From assembly GCA_963575745.1 (NCBI GenBank), contig CAUYUJ010015705.1, forward strand, positions 1-32,500: a stretch of 32,500 bases of DNA. The letters are read 5' to 3'. The notes under the pieces were generated by a model, which made no database searches, was not told the origin of the DNA, and saw nothing but the letters and a program-made list of their open reading frames with translations. Position numbers and translations under genes: made by a program. This DNA comes from Prorocentrum cordatum (Eukaryota; Sar; Dinophyceae; Prorocentrales; Prorocentraceae). Shown here one piece after another: positions 1-8,411 of this stretch; positions within the stretch are counted from its first letter, which is position 1; each line of letters starts with the position of its first letter.

Positions 1-705
1 ATCGATCTTATCGAGTTTCTCAGTCACCGCGGCCAGCTTCGCGTCCACTACAGTCTGCCACGGGCCCACTGCAGTGCCAAGCCCCTTCAGCTTCGCGTCC
101 ACGTTGGTCTGCAACGATTCCGCTGCAGCCTCGAGCCTCTCGAGCTTCGAGTCCACTGCAGTCTGCATAACGTCCGGCCTGTCGAGCGTCCTCTGCAGCG
201 CATCGAGCTTCGCATCGAGCGTCGTCTGCATCGCGTCGATCTTCGCATCGAGCGTCGTCTGCATCGCGTCGATCTTCGGGAGCGTCGGCTGCGTCGCGAC
301 GAGCCCTGGAGCACCGGGCAGCGGGGCCTGGACAACGCCACCGGCGAGCTGACCCTGGGCCGCGGGGTCGGGGAGCCCTGCAGGACCACCGGGGAGCGCT
401 GGAGGAGCGACGGCGTCCTGCGTGTCAGGCTGATCAGGCTCAGCAGCACGGATAGAGTCCTCATGCGTCCACACTTCCTCGATCTTCGACCCGAACTCAC
501 GTGTGCACGTGCAACAGTAGCCACACTTGACGTCCGTGCGCCGCACGTGGAGCTCAGATGCAATATGTTCTGGAGTCATGCAAACGCCCTTGCTGCTGCA
601 CATGTAACACCGCCAGTTATCATTTACCCACTTGCACCAAGGAGCCGGCCTCCATGCCCCGTTCTGCAGCCTGACCTGCTGAGGGGGTTCCCACGAAGCG
701 TCCAT
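1..705 (-). CDS. Cys-rich, coiled-coil hypothetical protein (partial, runs off left edge)
   Basis: The frame is open from an ATG at 705 to base 1 (235 codons, no stop), so the C-terminus is missing. Residues ~20-75 hold clustered cysteines (WCKWVNDNWRCYMC, then KCGYCCTC), which suggests a zinc-binding domain. Then comes a Pro/Ala/Gly-rich linker (~100-150). The rest is an amphipathic stretch with an 11-residue period (DAMQTTLDAKI, repeated; 33 nt at DNA level), typical of hendecad coiled coils. I do not recognise the family and infer no function. Cys-rich plus coiled-coil would suit a nucleic-acid-binding oligomer, but that is a guess. Upstream on the same strand, 768-788 resembles a decayed DinoSL. 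Other frames here give only Arg/Ser-rich shadows. Confidence 0.75.
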   Translation of the reverse strand, partial: MDASWEPPQQVRLQNGAWRPAPWCKWVNDNWRCYMCSSKGVCMTPEHIASELHVRRTDVKCGYCCTCTREFGSKIEEVWTHEDSIRAAEPDQPDTQDAVAPPALPGGPAGLPDPAAQGQLAGGVVQAPLPGAPGLVATQPTLPKIDAMQTTLDAKIDAMQTTLDAKLDALQRTLDRPDVMQTAVDSKLERLEAAAESLQTNVDAKLKGLGTAVGPWQTVVDAKLAAVTEKLDKID

Positions 706-767
706 CGGTGATGTAGTAGTAAAGTGATTTGATGTTGTAGTAAAGTGATGTGCCTGACTGCGTGGGT

Positions 768-788
768 CTTCGAGCAAAATGCTCGAAC
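768..788 (-). other. Possible decayed DinoSL relic upstream of the 1-705 gene
   Basis: Read on the minus strand this gives GAGCATTTTGCTCGAAG, against TAGCCATTTTGGCTCAAG in DinoSL. It aligns only with two 1-nt deletions, one 1-nt insertion and one substitution. It lies 63 nt upstream of the ATG at 705, in the sense orientation. It also forms a short palindrome, which is an alternative explanation. Confidence 0.3.
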
Positions 789-826
789 CAAAAAAGCTAT
801 ATTACAATGGGTATATCTCGCCTAAA

Positions 827-861
827 GATAGCTATTTGCTTGGCCCGACCCCACGAGGCAG
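827..861. repeat. 35-bp direct repeat, left copy, flanking dispersed repeat copy 1
   Basis: The segment beginning GATAGCTATTTG and ending CGAGGCAG recurs at 1656-1690 with 33/35 identity. The pair brackets the 861-1631 repeat. It is absent around the second copy at 8412-9185. Confidence 0.7.
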
Positions 862-1631
862 GAGGAGGAGGATGAGGAGGGAGGAGGGGTCCCAGCAGGG
901 CTTTTTTCCCAACCATCCTGTGGTGCTGGGTCCTCGTTTTGAAGAGACAGCGCCCCGCGTTCCCACCTTCTTCCCGCTGCCCCCTCCCTCCTCCCATCTT
1001 CATCACTTCGTCTTAACAGCTTCGGAAATTACACGGATGGAGGTCGCTTTCCCAACCACCCTGTGGTGTTGGGTCCTCGTTTTGAAGAGACAGCGCCAGT
1101 CGGGCTGGCTGATTCGGCCTCGTTTAACGTTTGTTGGCCGGTTCGGCCACAGGGTTCGCATGCTCCCCAACACCCATTTTGGGCAATCAGCCTTAGACAT
1201 ATCATCCGTTGTTACGGATGGTCGTGTCGAAGTCTTCTGAAGCTGGGCGGGGGTGGAGCATGGGTCAGCCGAAGCAGCTGAGGGCGGATGGGTCAGCCGA
1301 AGCAGCTGGCACGGATTATGCCTTAGAGGAGATGGCGGAGAAGAGGAGGCGGACGAGAGGAGAGGATGCTCTTGTCCTGCACACGATGGCCAGGGAGGCG
1401 GAGGGGAGGAGATGAAATGAGGCGGTGGAGTGGAGAGGAGAGGAGGGAGGGAGGAGGGACGGAGGGAGGAGGGAGGGAGGCAGAGGAGGATGCGGCACTG
1501 ATTCAAACTGACTAGTAGGTAGGTAGGAGGAGAAGGATGAGGAGGGGGAGGAGGAGGGGGGGGAGGGGGAGGGGGAGGAGGGGAGGGAGCCCAGCACACC
1601 TCGCGTTTCCTGGGGTTCCGCTTAAAACCGC
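861..1631. repeat. Dispersed repeat, copy 1 (~770 bp)
   Basis: Nearly identical to 8412-9185 over its whole length, with scattered single-base changes and purine-tract length differences. A 180-bp fragment recurs at 22627-22808. It contains an internal duplication: CTGTGGTG followed by GGTCCTCGTTTTGAAGAG at ~917-945 and again at ~1060-1090. The right half is (GGA)n-rich. Frames inside it are low-complexity Pro/Ser or Arg/Glu runs, so I call no gene. It may be a non-autonomous mobile element; no terminal inverted repeats were found. Confidence 0.8.
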
Positions 1632-1990
1632 TTCGGTATTTTTGCCTGGGGTGTCGATAGCTATTTGGTTGGCCCGACCCCGCGAGGCAGACGACACCGC
1701 TCACCAGCGCTGAAGAGAGAGGCTGCACTTCTTTTCACTCCAAGGCTTGCCCGAGGCAAGGTCGGTTCGCTCTGCGAGCGTGCATGCAAACAGACATGGC
1801 AACAGCTATCGAAAACTCTGCCGGCAGAGATGCACACTAAAGGATACTCGGTCGTTCAGCCTGACATGTAGCTGAGACCTTCTGTTGGCACAAATCAATT
1901 CGCGCTGAGATGCACACTGCACGGGCCGCAGGTGGGCCATTCGAAGTATGGTGTAATGGGGCCCCTTGTGGGCCATTCCCTCACAGATGT
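1632..1990. other. Gene-free stretch 3' of the dioxygenase gene
   Basis: Holds the right 35-bp direct repeat (1656-1690) and ~300 bp of ordinary-complexity sequence, which would be the 3' flank of the minus-strand dioxygenase gene. No convincing coding frame and no terminator-like structure were seen. Confidence 0.4.
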
Positions 1991-3214
1991 CTATAGACCA
2001 ATGAACTCTAGAAGGTCCTGGGGGGTCATAGCATCTGGCCTGGCATTGTTGCCAGTGCAGAAGCGGAAACAGGGCATCGCCCGCGGCATGCGGGATGTGT
2101 TTGCACTGCCGCGGTGCAAGTTCCACACATCTCTAATTACACAAAGCCCAGGCTTGCCTAGGAAAATCACCTGTTCCTTGTTGGTACTCCAGCTCTCCAG
2201 AAACAGCGGTCCACGTCGGAGGTCTGTTTCCGCCGTCAGGACTGATATACAGAACCATTGCAGGTAGTAGTTGCAGTCCCGATGCCAATCGCACGGGTTC
2301 CTGTGGGCGAGCTCGGTGGCGTCGTCCACACCTTGCTCGACGTAGTCACCGCCGCAATCGTGAAACTTGATGTTGTAGGCCTTGACCAACTCCGCCAGCA
2401 CAAACGAGGTCTGATGACGTCGCAAGATGATCTTGTGAGCCTCTTGCCAAGCGCCGCGGTAGATATTCTGAATACTGTTGACGCACGTGCGCCCCGTCCC
2501 ACGATTGTGCTTCGTGGCAGGCATGGACGCCAACAACGCCATGTCGACAGAAACTCTGTGCAAGGCGAGCAAGTCCTCGGCGTCCAGGCCGAGGTCGATC
2601 ACGACGAAGCCGTGATCCATGAAGAAACGCCATGCCGCATCCCCATCTGCACGTTGCGCCTCGGTCTCCGCAAAGAACACACCTGGAGGCGGCCCTGCTG
2701 GCGGCGCGGGCACCCTCGGCGGCGGCGGCGGTATCTGCAGGGCCGACGGCGGCGGCCCTGCTGGGGGCCTGGGTACGCTCGGCGGAGGTGTGCTCGGCGG
2801 CGGCCGCGCCGACGCGTTCACCACCGCGTCCGCCAGGGCGGGGGCTGCAGGACTCTCCGGGCCATTCGGCGGCGACCCTGCGGGCGCTGGCGCCCGGCGC
2901 TGGGACCACCGGGTCCGCCAAGGAATTCTCGGGTCAGCAGTAGCTGCAGACAGGAGGATCGACGACGGCGACTCCGGCGGCTCGGGATCGTCGGACCAGT
3001 TCTCGGACGCTTCGGGCCCGTGCACGGCGAGCCTGTCTCCCGCGAGCCTGAGCACTTCCACGGCGCACATGGCGCCCACGACCATGCCTACGGCACACAT
3101 GGCGACGCCCATAACATATGGCTCCATGGCACGGCGCGGGTGCAGCCTTGAGCTGCTGGCGTCTGCACCTTGAGGAAGCCCAAACGGCTGCGGATGAGCA
3201 CTGTCGAAACTCAT
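1991..3214 (-). CDS. PhyH-type Fe(II)/2-oxoglutarate-dependent dioxygenase with N-terminal membrane anchor
   Basis: 407 residues if the first ATG is used; ATG at residue 30 is an alternative. Residues 34-54 are a hydrophobic segment, likely a signal anchor. Residues 75-180 are a Pro/Ala-rich linker. The catalytic domain (~190-395) opens with a FFMDHGFVVIDLGL-type strand and carries the iron facial triad: H311-x-D313 (DWHRDCNYY) and H367 (NLHRGS), with R375 or R378 placed to bind 2-oxoglutarate. Phytanoyl-CoA dioxygenase-family enzymes hydroxylate small molecules or halogenate them; the substrate here cannot be read from sequence. The gene has one exon and diverges from the plus-strand gene to its right. 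Confidence 0.8.
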   Translation of the reverse strand: MSFDSAHPQPFGLPQGADASSSRLHPRRAMEPYVMGVAMCAVGMVVGAMCAVEVLRLAGDRLAVHGPEASENWSDDPEPPESPSSILLSAATADPRIPWRTRWSQRRAPAPAGSPPNGPESPAAPALADAVVNASARPPPSTPPPSVPRPPAGPPPSALQIPPPPPRVPAPPAGPPPGVFFAETEAQRADGDAAWRFFMDHGFVVIDLGLDAEDLLALHRVSVDMALLASMPATKHNRGTGRTCVNSIQNIYRGAWQEAHKIILRRHQTSFVLAELVKAYNIKFHDCGGDYVEQGVDDATELAHRNPCDWHRDCNYYLQWFCISVLTAETDLRRGPLFLESWSTNKEQVIFLGKPGLCVIRDVWNLHRGSANTSRMPRAMPCFRFCTGNNARPDAMTPQDLLEFIGL

Positions 3215-3535
3215 AGTGCGGTTATCTGGTCATCTTCGCGCCCTCGCGCCGCCCCTCTCGAGGAAGGCGGCTTTCCAGGCTTCCAGGCATTGGCCGCGAG
3301 GCGCGAGACGCTATGACGCTATGACGATATGTGTTATGCGCTATGTTATGATGTTACGATCTCCGCGCCCCTCGGAGGATGGCAGGAGGAGGAGAGCGAG
3401 GAGGGGGAGGGGGAGGAGTAGGAGGAGGAGGATGAGGAGGAGAAGGAGGAGGAAGAGGGAATCTCCTCCTCCTCCTCCCCCGTCTCCACCTCCTCCTCTT
3501 CTTCATCAAGCGGCTCTCGGAGGCGGGGCGTCAGA
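3215..3535. other. Divergent intergenic region with purine and pyrimidine tracts
   Basis: Between the divergent starts at 3214 (-) and 3536 (+). It contains a (GGA)n-like tract (~3370-3465) followed directly by a (CCT)n-like tract (~3466-3505), so the two can pair as a large imperfect hairpin. ATGACG/GCTATG short repeats lie at ~3310-3350. No TATA or DinoSL-like sequence was seen. Confidence 0.45.
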
Positions 3536-4901
3536 ATGTTGCCGCCGCCCAGGCCCCCGCCGCCTCCCGACAGGGCCCCGCCGATGCGGCCTCCTGCACT
3601 GCGCTGCAAGGCTGGGCCGAGGCCACCGCCGGGGTCGCCGCCCGTTCATCTCAGAAAGAAGGTGAAGCTGGAGCCGACGCCGCCTCCTGGGCCGCCGCCC
3701 GCTCATCTCCTCAACAATGCGGTGGGGGATCCATACCTCCTCGCGGAGCCGGGCCTCACGGAGGCGAAAGAGGTGGAGGAGCATGACTACCGGCAGGAGG
3801 GCCAGTACCAGCAGGGTTACCAGCAGGGCTACCACCACCAGGGCTACCAGCAGGGCCAGCGCCAGCAGGGCCAGGACCAGCAGGGCTACCAGCAGGACGG
3901 CGACCAGCAGGGCCTGGACCATAAGGTCCAGCACCAGAAGGCCCTCGCGGAGGCGAAGGAGGAGCAGGCGGCGGAGCCAGGCCTCGCGAAGAAGGAGCCC
4001 GACCTCGCGGGTTTCGTGAAGGCGAAGGCGAAGGAACTGGCCCTCCTGCTAGCCCTGGGCCAGCAGGGCTACCACCAGAAGTGCCAGGACCAGCAGGGCT
4101 ACCAGCAGGGCCAGCACCAGAAGGGCCAGTGCCAGCAGCAGGGCTATCAGCAGGACGGTGACCAGCAGGGCCTGGACCAGAAGGCCCAGCACCAGAAGGG
4201 CCAGCAGCGGGGCCTCCTCGCGGAGGCGAAGGAGGCGGCGAAGCCAGTACCAAGGGGCCAGTACCAGCAGGGCCTCGCGCGAAGAAGGAGGACCCATACC
4301 AATCGCTGGAGGTGCTGATGCGCGAGGAGAAGGAGGCGGAGGCCCAGCGGTCGGATCGCCAGAAAAATTCACAGGCGCGGTTGGCAAGGAGAAGCGACGC
4401 CCCCACCGCCAGGGGGGCCACCTCCAGCGAGGATGCCCATGATGCCCCTGCCCAAGGCGGGGATAATATATCCCCGCCTCGGGGAGTAGGGCGGTGATAG
4501 TATATCCCCGCCCTCTGGCTCCTCGCGCTGTTGGTCACTGGTGGTGGTGGTGGTGTCAATTCCCTTCTCCTCAGGCTTGGGCGCACTCTTGGCGTCGCAA
4601 GTTGCACGAGGACGGGGGAGGACAACAATGCAGGTAAGCTCCCCCCTCTGCCCTTATATCCCCGCCCCCCCCCCTCGGAGGTGGGGGAAAGGGAATAGGG
4701 GGCAGGGTGGGGGCCTGACAGGGAAAAGGGCTTCCCATCTACCAATTGCACGGCTACTTCGATGACTGGACCGGCGTCGCGCAACGCATCATGGAGAAGA
4801 GGATGGCCGCAGAGGGGCGGCTGAGCCGCATGGCACTCGACGCCCGCGGCAGGCGCGAGATTCTAGAGGCGGACATCGCCAGGAGGGCGGGAGGCGCCTA
4901 A
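3536..4901 (+). CDS. Gln/Gly/Tyr-repeat protein, three exons with an apparent frameshift
   Basis: Exon 1 (3536-4456) encodes a Pro-rich head, then repeats of GYQQG, GQDQQ and QHQKG, with LAEAKE and AKKE motifs between the two repeat blocks. Frame 2 stops at 4318, but the frame beginning ~4240 (AKKEDPYQSLEVLMREEKEAE) continues the protein. Repeat block 1 has CCTCGCGAAGAAGG; block 2 has CCTCGCGCGAAGAAGG, so an extra CG at ~4277-4282 explains the shift. Intron 1 is 4457-4574, exon 2 is 4575-4633, intron 2 is 4634-4721, and exon 3 (4722-4901) ends in TAA with the well-formed tail YQLHGYFDDWTGVAQRIMEK. All phases fit. The start at 3536 is uncertain. No family recognised. Confidence 0.6.
4457..4574 (+). 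other. 118-nt GC-AG intron containing two hairpins
   Basis: The donor reads CAAG|GCGGGG and the acceptor TCTCCTCAG|GC, so the boundary dinucleotides repeat (AG|GC at both ends). Splicing here joins phase 1 to phase 1 and keeps the frame open. The intron carries a 10-bp-arm palindrome starting at the donor (4456-4478, arms GGCGGGGATA/TATCCCCGCC) and a second, one-mismatch version at ~4488-4513. GC donors are known in dinoflagellate introns. Confidence 0.6.
4634..4721 (+). other. 88-nt GT-AG intron
   Basis: The donor is ATGCAG|GTAAGC and the acceptor CCTGACAG|GG, both close to consensus. Splicing is phase 0 and joins TTMQ to GKGLPIYQ in one open frame. It contains one more TATCCCCGCC motif like those in intron 1. 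Confidence 0.7.
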
Positions 4902-5130
4902 GCCTGTTTGCGCTCCTCCCTCCACCTCCGCCTTTCTGTGCGTGCGCTGGCTGTGCCAGCCTTCCCGCGGCAGAGGGAGGAGGGGGAGGAGGATGAGGGG
5001 GATGAGGAGGATGAGGAGGAGGAGGGGGGAGGCGGAGGTGGATGGGGAAAGGAGCAGGAGAAGGAGGAGGGAGGGAGGGAGGAGAGCGACGAGGAGAGAG
5101 GAGGAGGAGGAGGAGGGAGGAGGAGGAGGA
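4902..5130. repeat. Purine-rich (GGA)n / (GAG)n tract
   Basis: Directly follows the TAA at 4899-4901. From ~4973 it is dominated by GGA/GAG/GAT triplets on the plus strand. All long frames across it are Glu/Arg/Gly runs and are not called as genes. Confidence 0.7.
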
Positions 5131-5215
5131 GAAGGAAGTCAGTTCAGACATTCAGAGAATTTAGCAGCCAGCGGCTGCGGCTTTTTAGCCAGAAAAATCG
5201 TTTCGTCGTCGTCGC
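5131..5215 (+). repeat. 85-bp core repeat, copy A, between (GGA)n and (TCC)n
   Basis: The core starts near GTTCAGACATTCAG and ends AATCGTTTCGTCGTCG. A diverged copy lies at ~10899-10985 in the same setting: shortly after a plus-strand stop codon, with (GGA)n to the left and (TCC)n to the right. It contains GCAGCC-AGC-GGCTGC, a potential hairpin. It may be a small mobile element or a 3'-UTR structural element. Confidence 0.55.
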
Positions 5216-5640
5216 TGTCGTCGTCCTCCTCCTCCTGCTGGTGCACATCCTCCTCCTGCTCCTCCTCTTCCTCTTCCTCCTCCTCATACATGCATACATG
5301 CGTACGCATACACATACACATACACACATGCGTATGTATGTATGTATGTGTACATATGCATGCGAATACACATATACACACACTCATGCGTATGTGTGTA
5401 TGTACACACCCACCTGCACGCACACTTACGTATGCGCATATGCCCGCCGCCGCCATCATCGTCGCGTCGCCATCGCATCGCACGGGGTGGAGTATGATTA
5501 TCATTGTGATTATAGTATATTATAGTCATGTGTTGATGATGATGATGATGATCGATGGTGATGATGATGATCGTCATGATGATGATCATGATGATGATGA
5601 TGATCATGGCTGATGACCATGATGATCAAATGGTAGCGAC
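5216..5640. repeat. (TCC)n, then TATG/CACA and GATGAT microsatellite block 1
   Basis: Contains (TCC)n at ~5220-5285, alternating purine-pyrimidine TATG/CATA/CACA repeats at ~5286-5440, and (GAT)n/(ATG)n at ~5535-5630. The segment ~5380-5450 (ACACTCATGCGTATG...CACACTTACGTATGC) is repeated at ~6428-6495. Alternating stretches of this kind are Z-DNA-prone. Confidence 0.8.
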
Positions 5641-5822
5641 TTAACAGACACGGGGGGGGGCTGACGATGGCGACGGTTGAAGATGGCAAAGGAGCGTTGA
5701 CGTTTTCTCACGCCGGCCCCGACTGTCTGAGTCGCAACAGACACCACTCAGAGCCCCGACGGGCGGCGAATACCAGATACCTTAAAGGCCTGATTCCAGG
5801 ACCGCTGGCAGAAGTCGCCAGC

Positions 5823-6173
5823 TGACGAAACCCCGATCACGCGCGATCGGGGTTTCGTCAACATTGAGCGCTCAATGTTGACGAAACTCGGTGCGCGCGC
5901 GCTCCTGGGCGACCGGTGGACGTTGACGAAACCCCGATCGCGCGCGATCGGGGTTTCGTCGCACCCCGCAGGGCCCGCGCACCGAGTTTCGTCAACATTG
6001 AGCGCTCAATGTTGACGAAACCCCGATCGCGCGCGATCGGGGTTTCGTCAGGCTGCTGGGCCGCCCCGCGCCTCCGCGCATACCCTTAAGGGCGCCCTGA
6101 GCCCACCAAGTTTCGTCAACATTGAGCGCTCAATGTTGACGACACCCCGTTCGCGCGCAAACGGGGTTTCGTC
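5823..6173. repeat. Array of overlapping perfect palindromes forming a giant cruciform
   Basis: Two palindrome types alternate and share 8-bp arms (GACGAAAC/GTTTCGTC). Type A is a 36-bp palindrome with half-site GACGAAACCCCGATCGCG: A1 5824-5859 (1 mismatch), A2 5925-5960 (perfect), A3 6014-6049 (perfect), A4 6138-6173 (diverged). Type B is a 36-bp palindrome with half-site GTTTCGTCAACATTGAGC: B1 5852-5887 (perfect), B2 5986-6021 (perfect), B3 6110-6145 (1 mismatch). In addition 5823-5897 and 5976-6050 are 75-bp inverted repeats with a single mismatch, and A2 sits in their loop. In A4 the arm GAT/ATC is replaced by GTT/AAC on both sides, so pairing is kept. Confidence 0.9.
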
Positions 6174-6184
6174 GGGTTGATGGG

Positions 6185-6500
6185 CCTCCCTATGTATGTA
6201 TGTACACATACATACATACCCTATGTATGTATGTATATACATGTGTATGTATGTATACATACATACATACCCTATGTATGCATGTATATACATGTGTATG
6301 CATGTATGTATGTATACATATACACATGTATGTATGTATGTATGCATGTATGTATGTATGTATACACATACATACATACACACATGCGTATGTATGTATG
6401 TATAATATACATGCGCATACACATATATACACACACTCATGCGTATGTATGTAGGTACACACCCACATGCACGCACACTTACGTATGCACATATGCCGGC
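6185..6500. repeat. TATG/CATA microsatellite block 2
   Basis: Long alternating TATG and CATA runs with several self-complementary stretches such as TATGTACATA. Its right end (~6385-6500) matches block 1 (~5320-5455) closely, so the two blocks are direct repeats bracketing the palindrome array. Translations are Tyr/Met/Cys/His runs and are not genes. Confidence 0.85.
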
Positions 6501-6532
6501 CGCCGTTCATCGTTGCGCGCCGAGGCGAGGCG

Positions 6533-7960
6533 TCATGCAGAACTGCTGCCTCTCCGCCACGGGTCAGCGAGCCGCTTGAAAAAACCAGCCTGCACAAGAA
6601 GGTTCCTCGTGAGGCGGCCGACGACGCTGACAGAGAATGCATTCCCGATCATCTGAGCGCACTGGCGGGGACTGCACGCGTCCTCGTAGTTGATGCGGCC
6701 CGGGGGGATCCCTTGAAGGCGCTCGAGCTCGTTCAGCGTCATGAATCGGTGCTTGGCAAAGATCCAGAAGCCCCCACCGCCAGACCGGTTGCGCGTCAAA
6801 CACGGAGCGTACCCCCAGCCGTATTGCGGCGACCTGGTCTTGCCGCAGTCAAGCTCGGCGATGAGCATGTTGGTCTTGGCGAATATGTCTTGATGTTGAG
6901 ACAGTTTGTCCACCAGGCGGGTGAAGTTGTGGATCTGGTAGTCATGGACTGGCAAGGTGCCGAGCTTGTCCGAATGCTTGTCCAAGATATGTTCGATTGG
7001 CGTGTATGGGATCTCGCTCGGCCAACTCGTGTGCACATTGGATTTCTTGGACAGCACTCCTGTGATGTACAATCGGCGCCGTGATTGCGGCAAGCCACCG
7101 ACCTTCAACGTGTCGAGGACGGACATGCTCACAGTGTGCGCGGGGGTACCGTCGGGGCCTTTGAGGCTGACGAGAAAGTTCAAGATGGCATTCAGCTCCT
7201 CCTGGAACCTCTGGTGAGTCAGGGCCTCAACGTTCTCCAAGACGAACACCGTCGGTAGCTTGGTCTGGATGTAGTTTAGGGCGAAAAACACCACGATGCC
7301 TCGGCCTTGAGGATCTGCAATCCCCGCGTGGATGCCCTGCACAGAGAACGGCTGGCAAGGGAATCCGATGATGTACAAGTCCACCCGCGGGACCGCCGCG
7401 TTATCGCGGGTGGTTATGTCTCCATAGAGCACGCACAAGTCGGGGTGGCTGGCAATGATAACCTTGCGCGTGGCGAAGTCAATTTCCGATGCGAACACGT
7501 GCACAATGGAGTTGCCAATGCCGAGCAACTCCAAGGCGAGCTTAGCAGTGTCGATGCCCGCGCAATCACTGCCGAACAGAATCTTGCCATCCGTTTCGCC
7601 CGTCAAGACCACCCTCTCAAGATCAATGTCCCGGAGAACGACGACATCTGGGGCCTTCCACTTCTTGCCGGCGCCGCGCGAGTCTGAGACGGCAGGCTTC
7701 CTTGTCGTGACCGGCGGCGCCATCGAGCGCTTGGACTTCTTGATCGGAACAGCGGCTGCTGGCGACTTCCGAACGACGAACTGCGCCGGGCGCCCGTTGG
7801 CCTTGGGCTTCGGTGCCGCCTTGGCCTTGGGCTTCCGCTGCTGGGGCGGCGCGTCTATCACGAGCATGGACCAGTCGTCCATGGTATAGACTGGGCGAGC
7901 TCTCAGTCCAAAGCCCGCTAGGGTAGAGCCAAAACGGGCCACGTCCATCGTCGCCATCAC
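6533..7960 (-). CDS. C5-cytosine DNA methyltransferase
   Basis: 475 residues from ATG 7960. Residues ~40-105 are a basic Lys/Pro/Ala-rich arm, likely DNA binding or nuclear targeting. The methyltransferase fold follows: motif I FGSDCAGID (129-137), motif IV GFPCQPFS (199-206) with catalytic C202, motif VI LENVEAL (241-247), motif VIII QSRRR (292-296), motif IX MTLNELERLQGIP (407-419) and motif X GNA (439-441). The target-recognition region is ~300-405. All key residues are present, so it should be active and transfer methyl from SAM to cytosine C5. It has no CXXC, BAH, PWWP or helicase domain, unlike DNMT1, DNMT3 or DNMT5. The frame is intronless. ATG at residue 27 (7882) is an alternative start. 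DNMTs carried by retrotransposons are known in dinoflagellates; no RT lies next to this one. Confidence 0.88.
   Translation of the reverse strand: MMATMDVARFGSTLAGFGLRARPVYTMDDWSMLVIDAPPQQRKPKAKAAPKPKANGRPAQFVVRKSPAAAVPIKKSKRSMAPPVTTRKPAVSDSRGAGKKWKAPDVVVLRDIDLERVVLTGETDGKILFGSDCAGIDTAKLALELLGIGNSIVHVFASEIDFATRKVIIASHPDLCVLYGDITTRDNAAVPRVDLYIIGFPCQPFSVQGIHAGIADPQGRGIVVFFALNYIQTKLPTVFVLENVEALTHQRFQEELNAILNFLVSLKGPDGTPAHTVSMSVLDTLKVGGLPQSRRRLYITGVLSKKSNVHTSWPSEIPYTPIEHILDKHSDKLGTLPVHDYQIHNFTRLVDKLSQHQDIFAKTNMLIAELDCGKTRSPQYGWGYAPCLTRNRSGGGGFWIFAKHRFMTLNELERLQGIPPGRINYEDACSPRQCAQMIGNAFSVSVVGRLTRNLLVQAGFFKRLADPWRRGSSSA
7924..7945 (-). other. Possible DinoSL relic at the 5' end of the methyltransferase frame
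   Basis: Reads CGTGGCCCGTTTTGGCTC, against CGTAGCCATTTTGGCTC in DinoSL: one substitution plus a one-base insertion with a neighbouring change. If real, the first ~26 codons of the methyltransferase ORF are former leader/UTR, and ATG 7882 is the ancestral start. The match is modest and lies inside an open frame. Confidence 0.3.
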
Positions 7961-8411
7961 GCATAACCATCATCACCATCATCGATATTATCATCATGAT
8001 CGCCGTCGTCGTTCGTTGCATGGCGTTGCCATCGTCGTCGTCGTCGCGAGTGCAGTTTTTGGGCTCTCGGGCACCCCCCGAAGCTCCCTCCTCCTCCTGA
8101 GCCCCCTCCCCCTCCCCCTCCTCCCCCTCCTCCTCGGACACCCAGCGGAGGATGGCCCTCGACCCTCGAACCTCCTCGCTCTTCGGTCCTCTCGCTCCCG
8201 CCCCTCCTCGGAGCAGTGGCGCCTCCCTCGGAGCAGTGACGTCTGTGAGGGGCTCGTCACACGATCAGAAGAAGTCCGAGCAATGGTCGGAGGAGAGCCG
8301 TTTGAGACAACGGCAGTGATACAACGGCGGCCCAAATCCGCTCAGAATCGTTCCCCAGGAGGAGGGGGAGGAGGAGGGAGGAGGGAGGAGGAGGAGGTAG
8401 GAGGATGAGGA
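7961..8411. other. Gene-free stretch upstream of the methyltransferase
   Basis: Holds ATC/ATG and GTC triplet repeats (7961-8045), pyrimidine-rich DNA (8080-8215) and a purine tract leading into repeat copy 2. This would contain the methyltransferase promoter; no recognisable element was seen. Confidence 0.4.

Noticed and set aside
827-1690. The 35-bp direct repeats as DinoSL relics (TAGCTATTTGGTTGGC)
   Set aside because: Needs a 2-nt insertion and several mismatches to align, and the orientation does not match a gene start.
5667-5825. 52-codon ORF ending at the first palindrome (MATVEDGKGALTF...)
   Set aside because: Varied composition, but short, with no homology recognised and no supporting signal.
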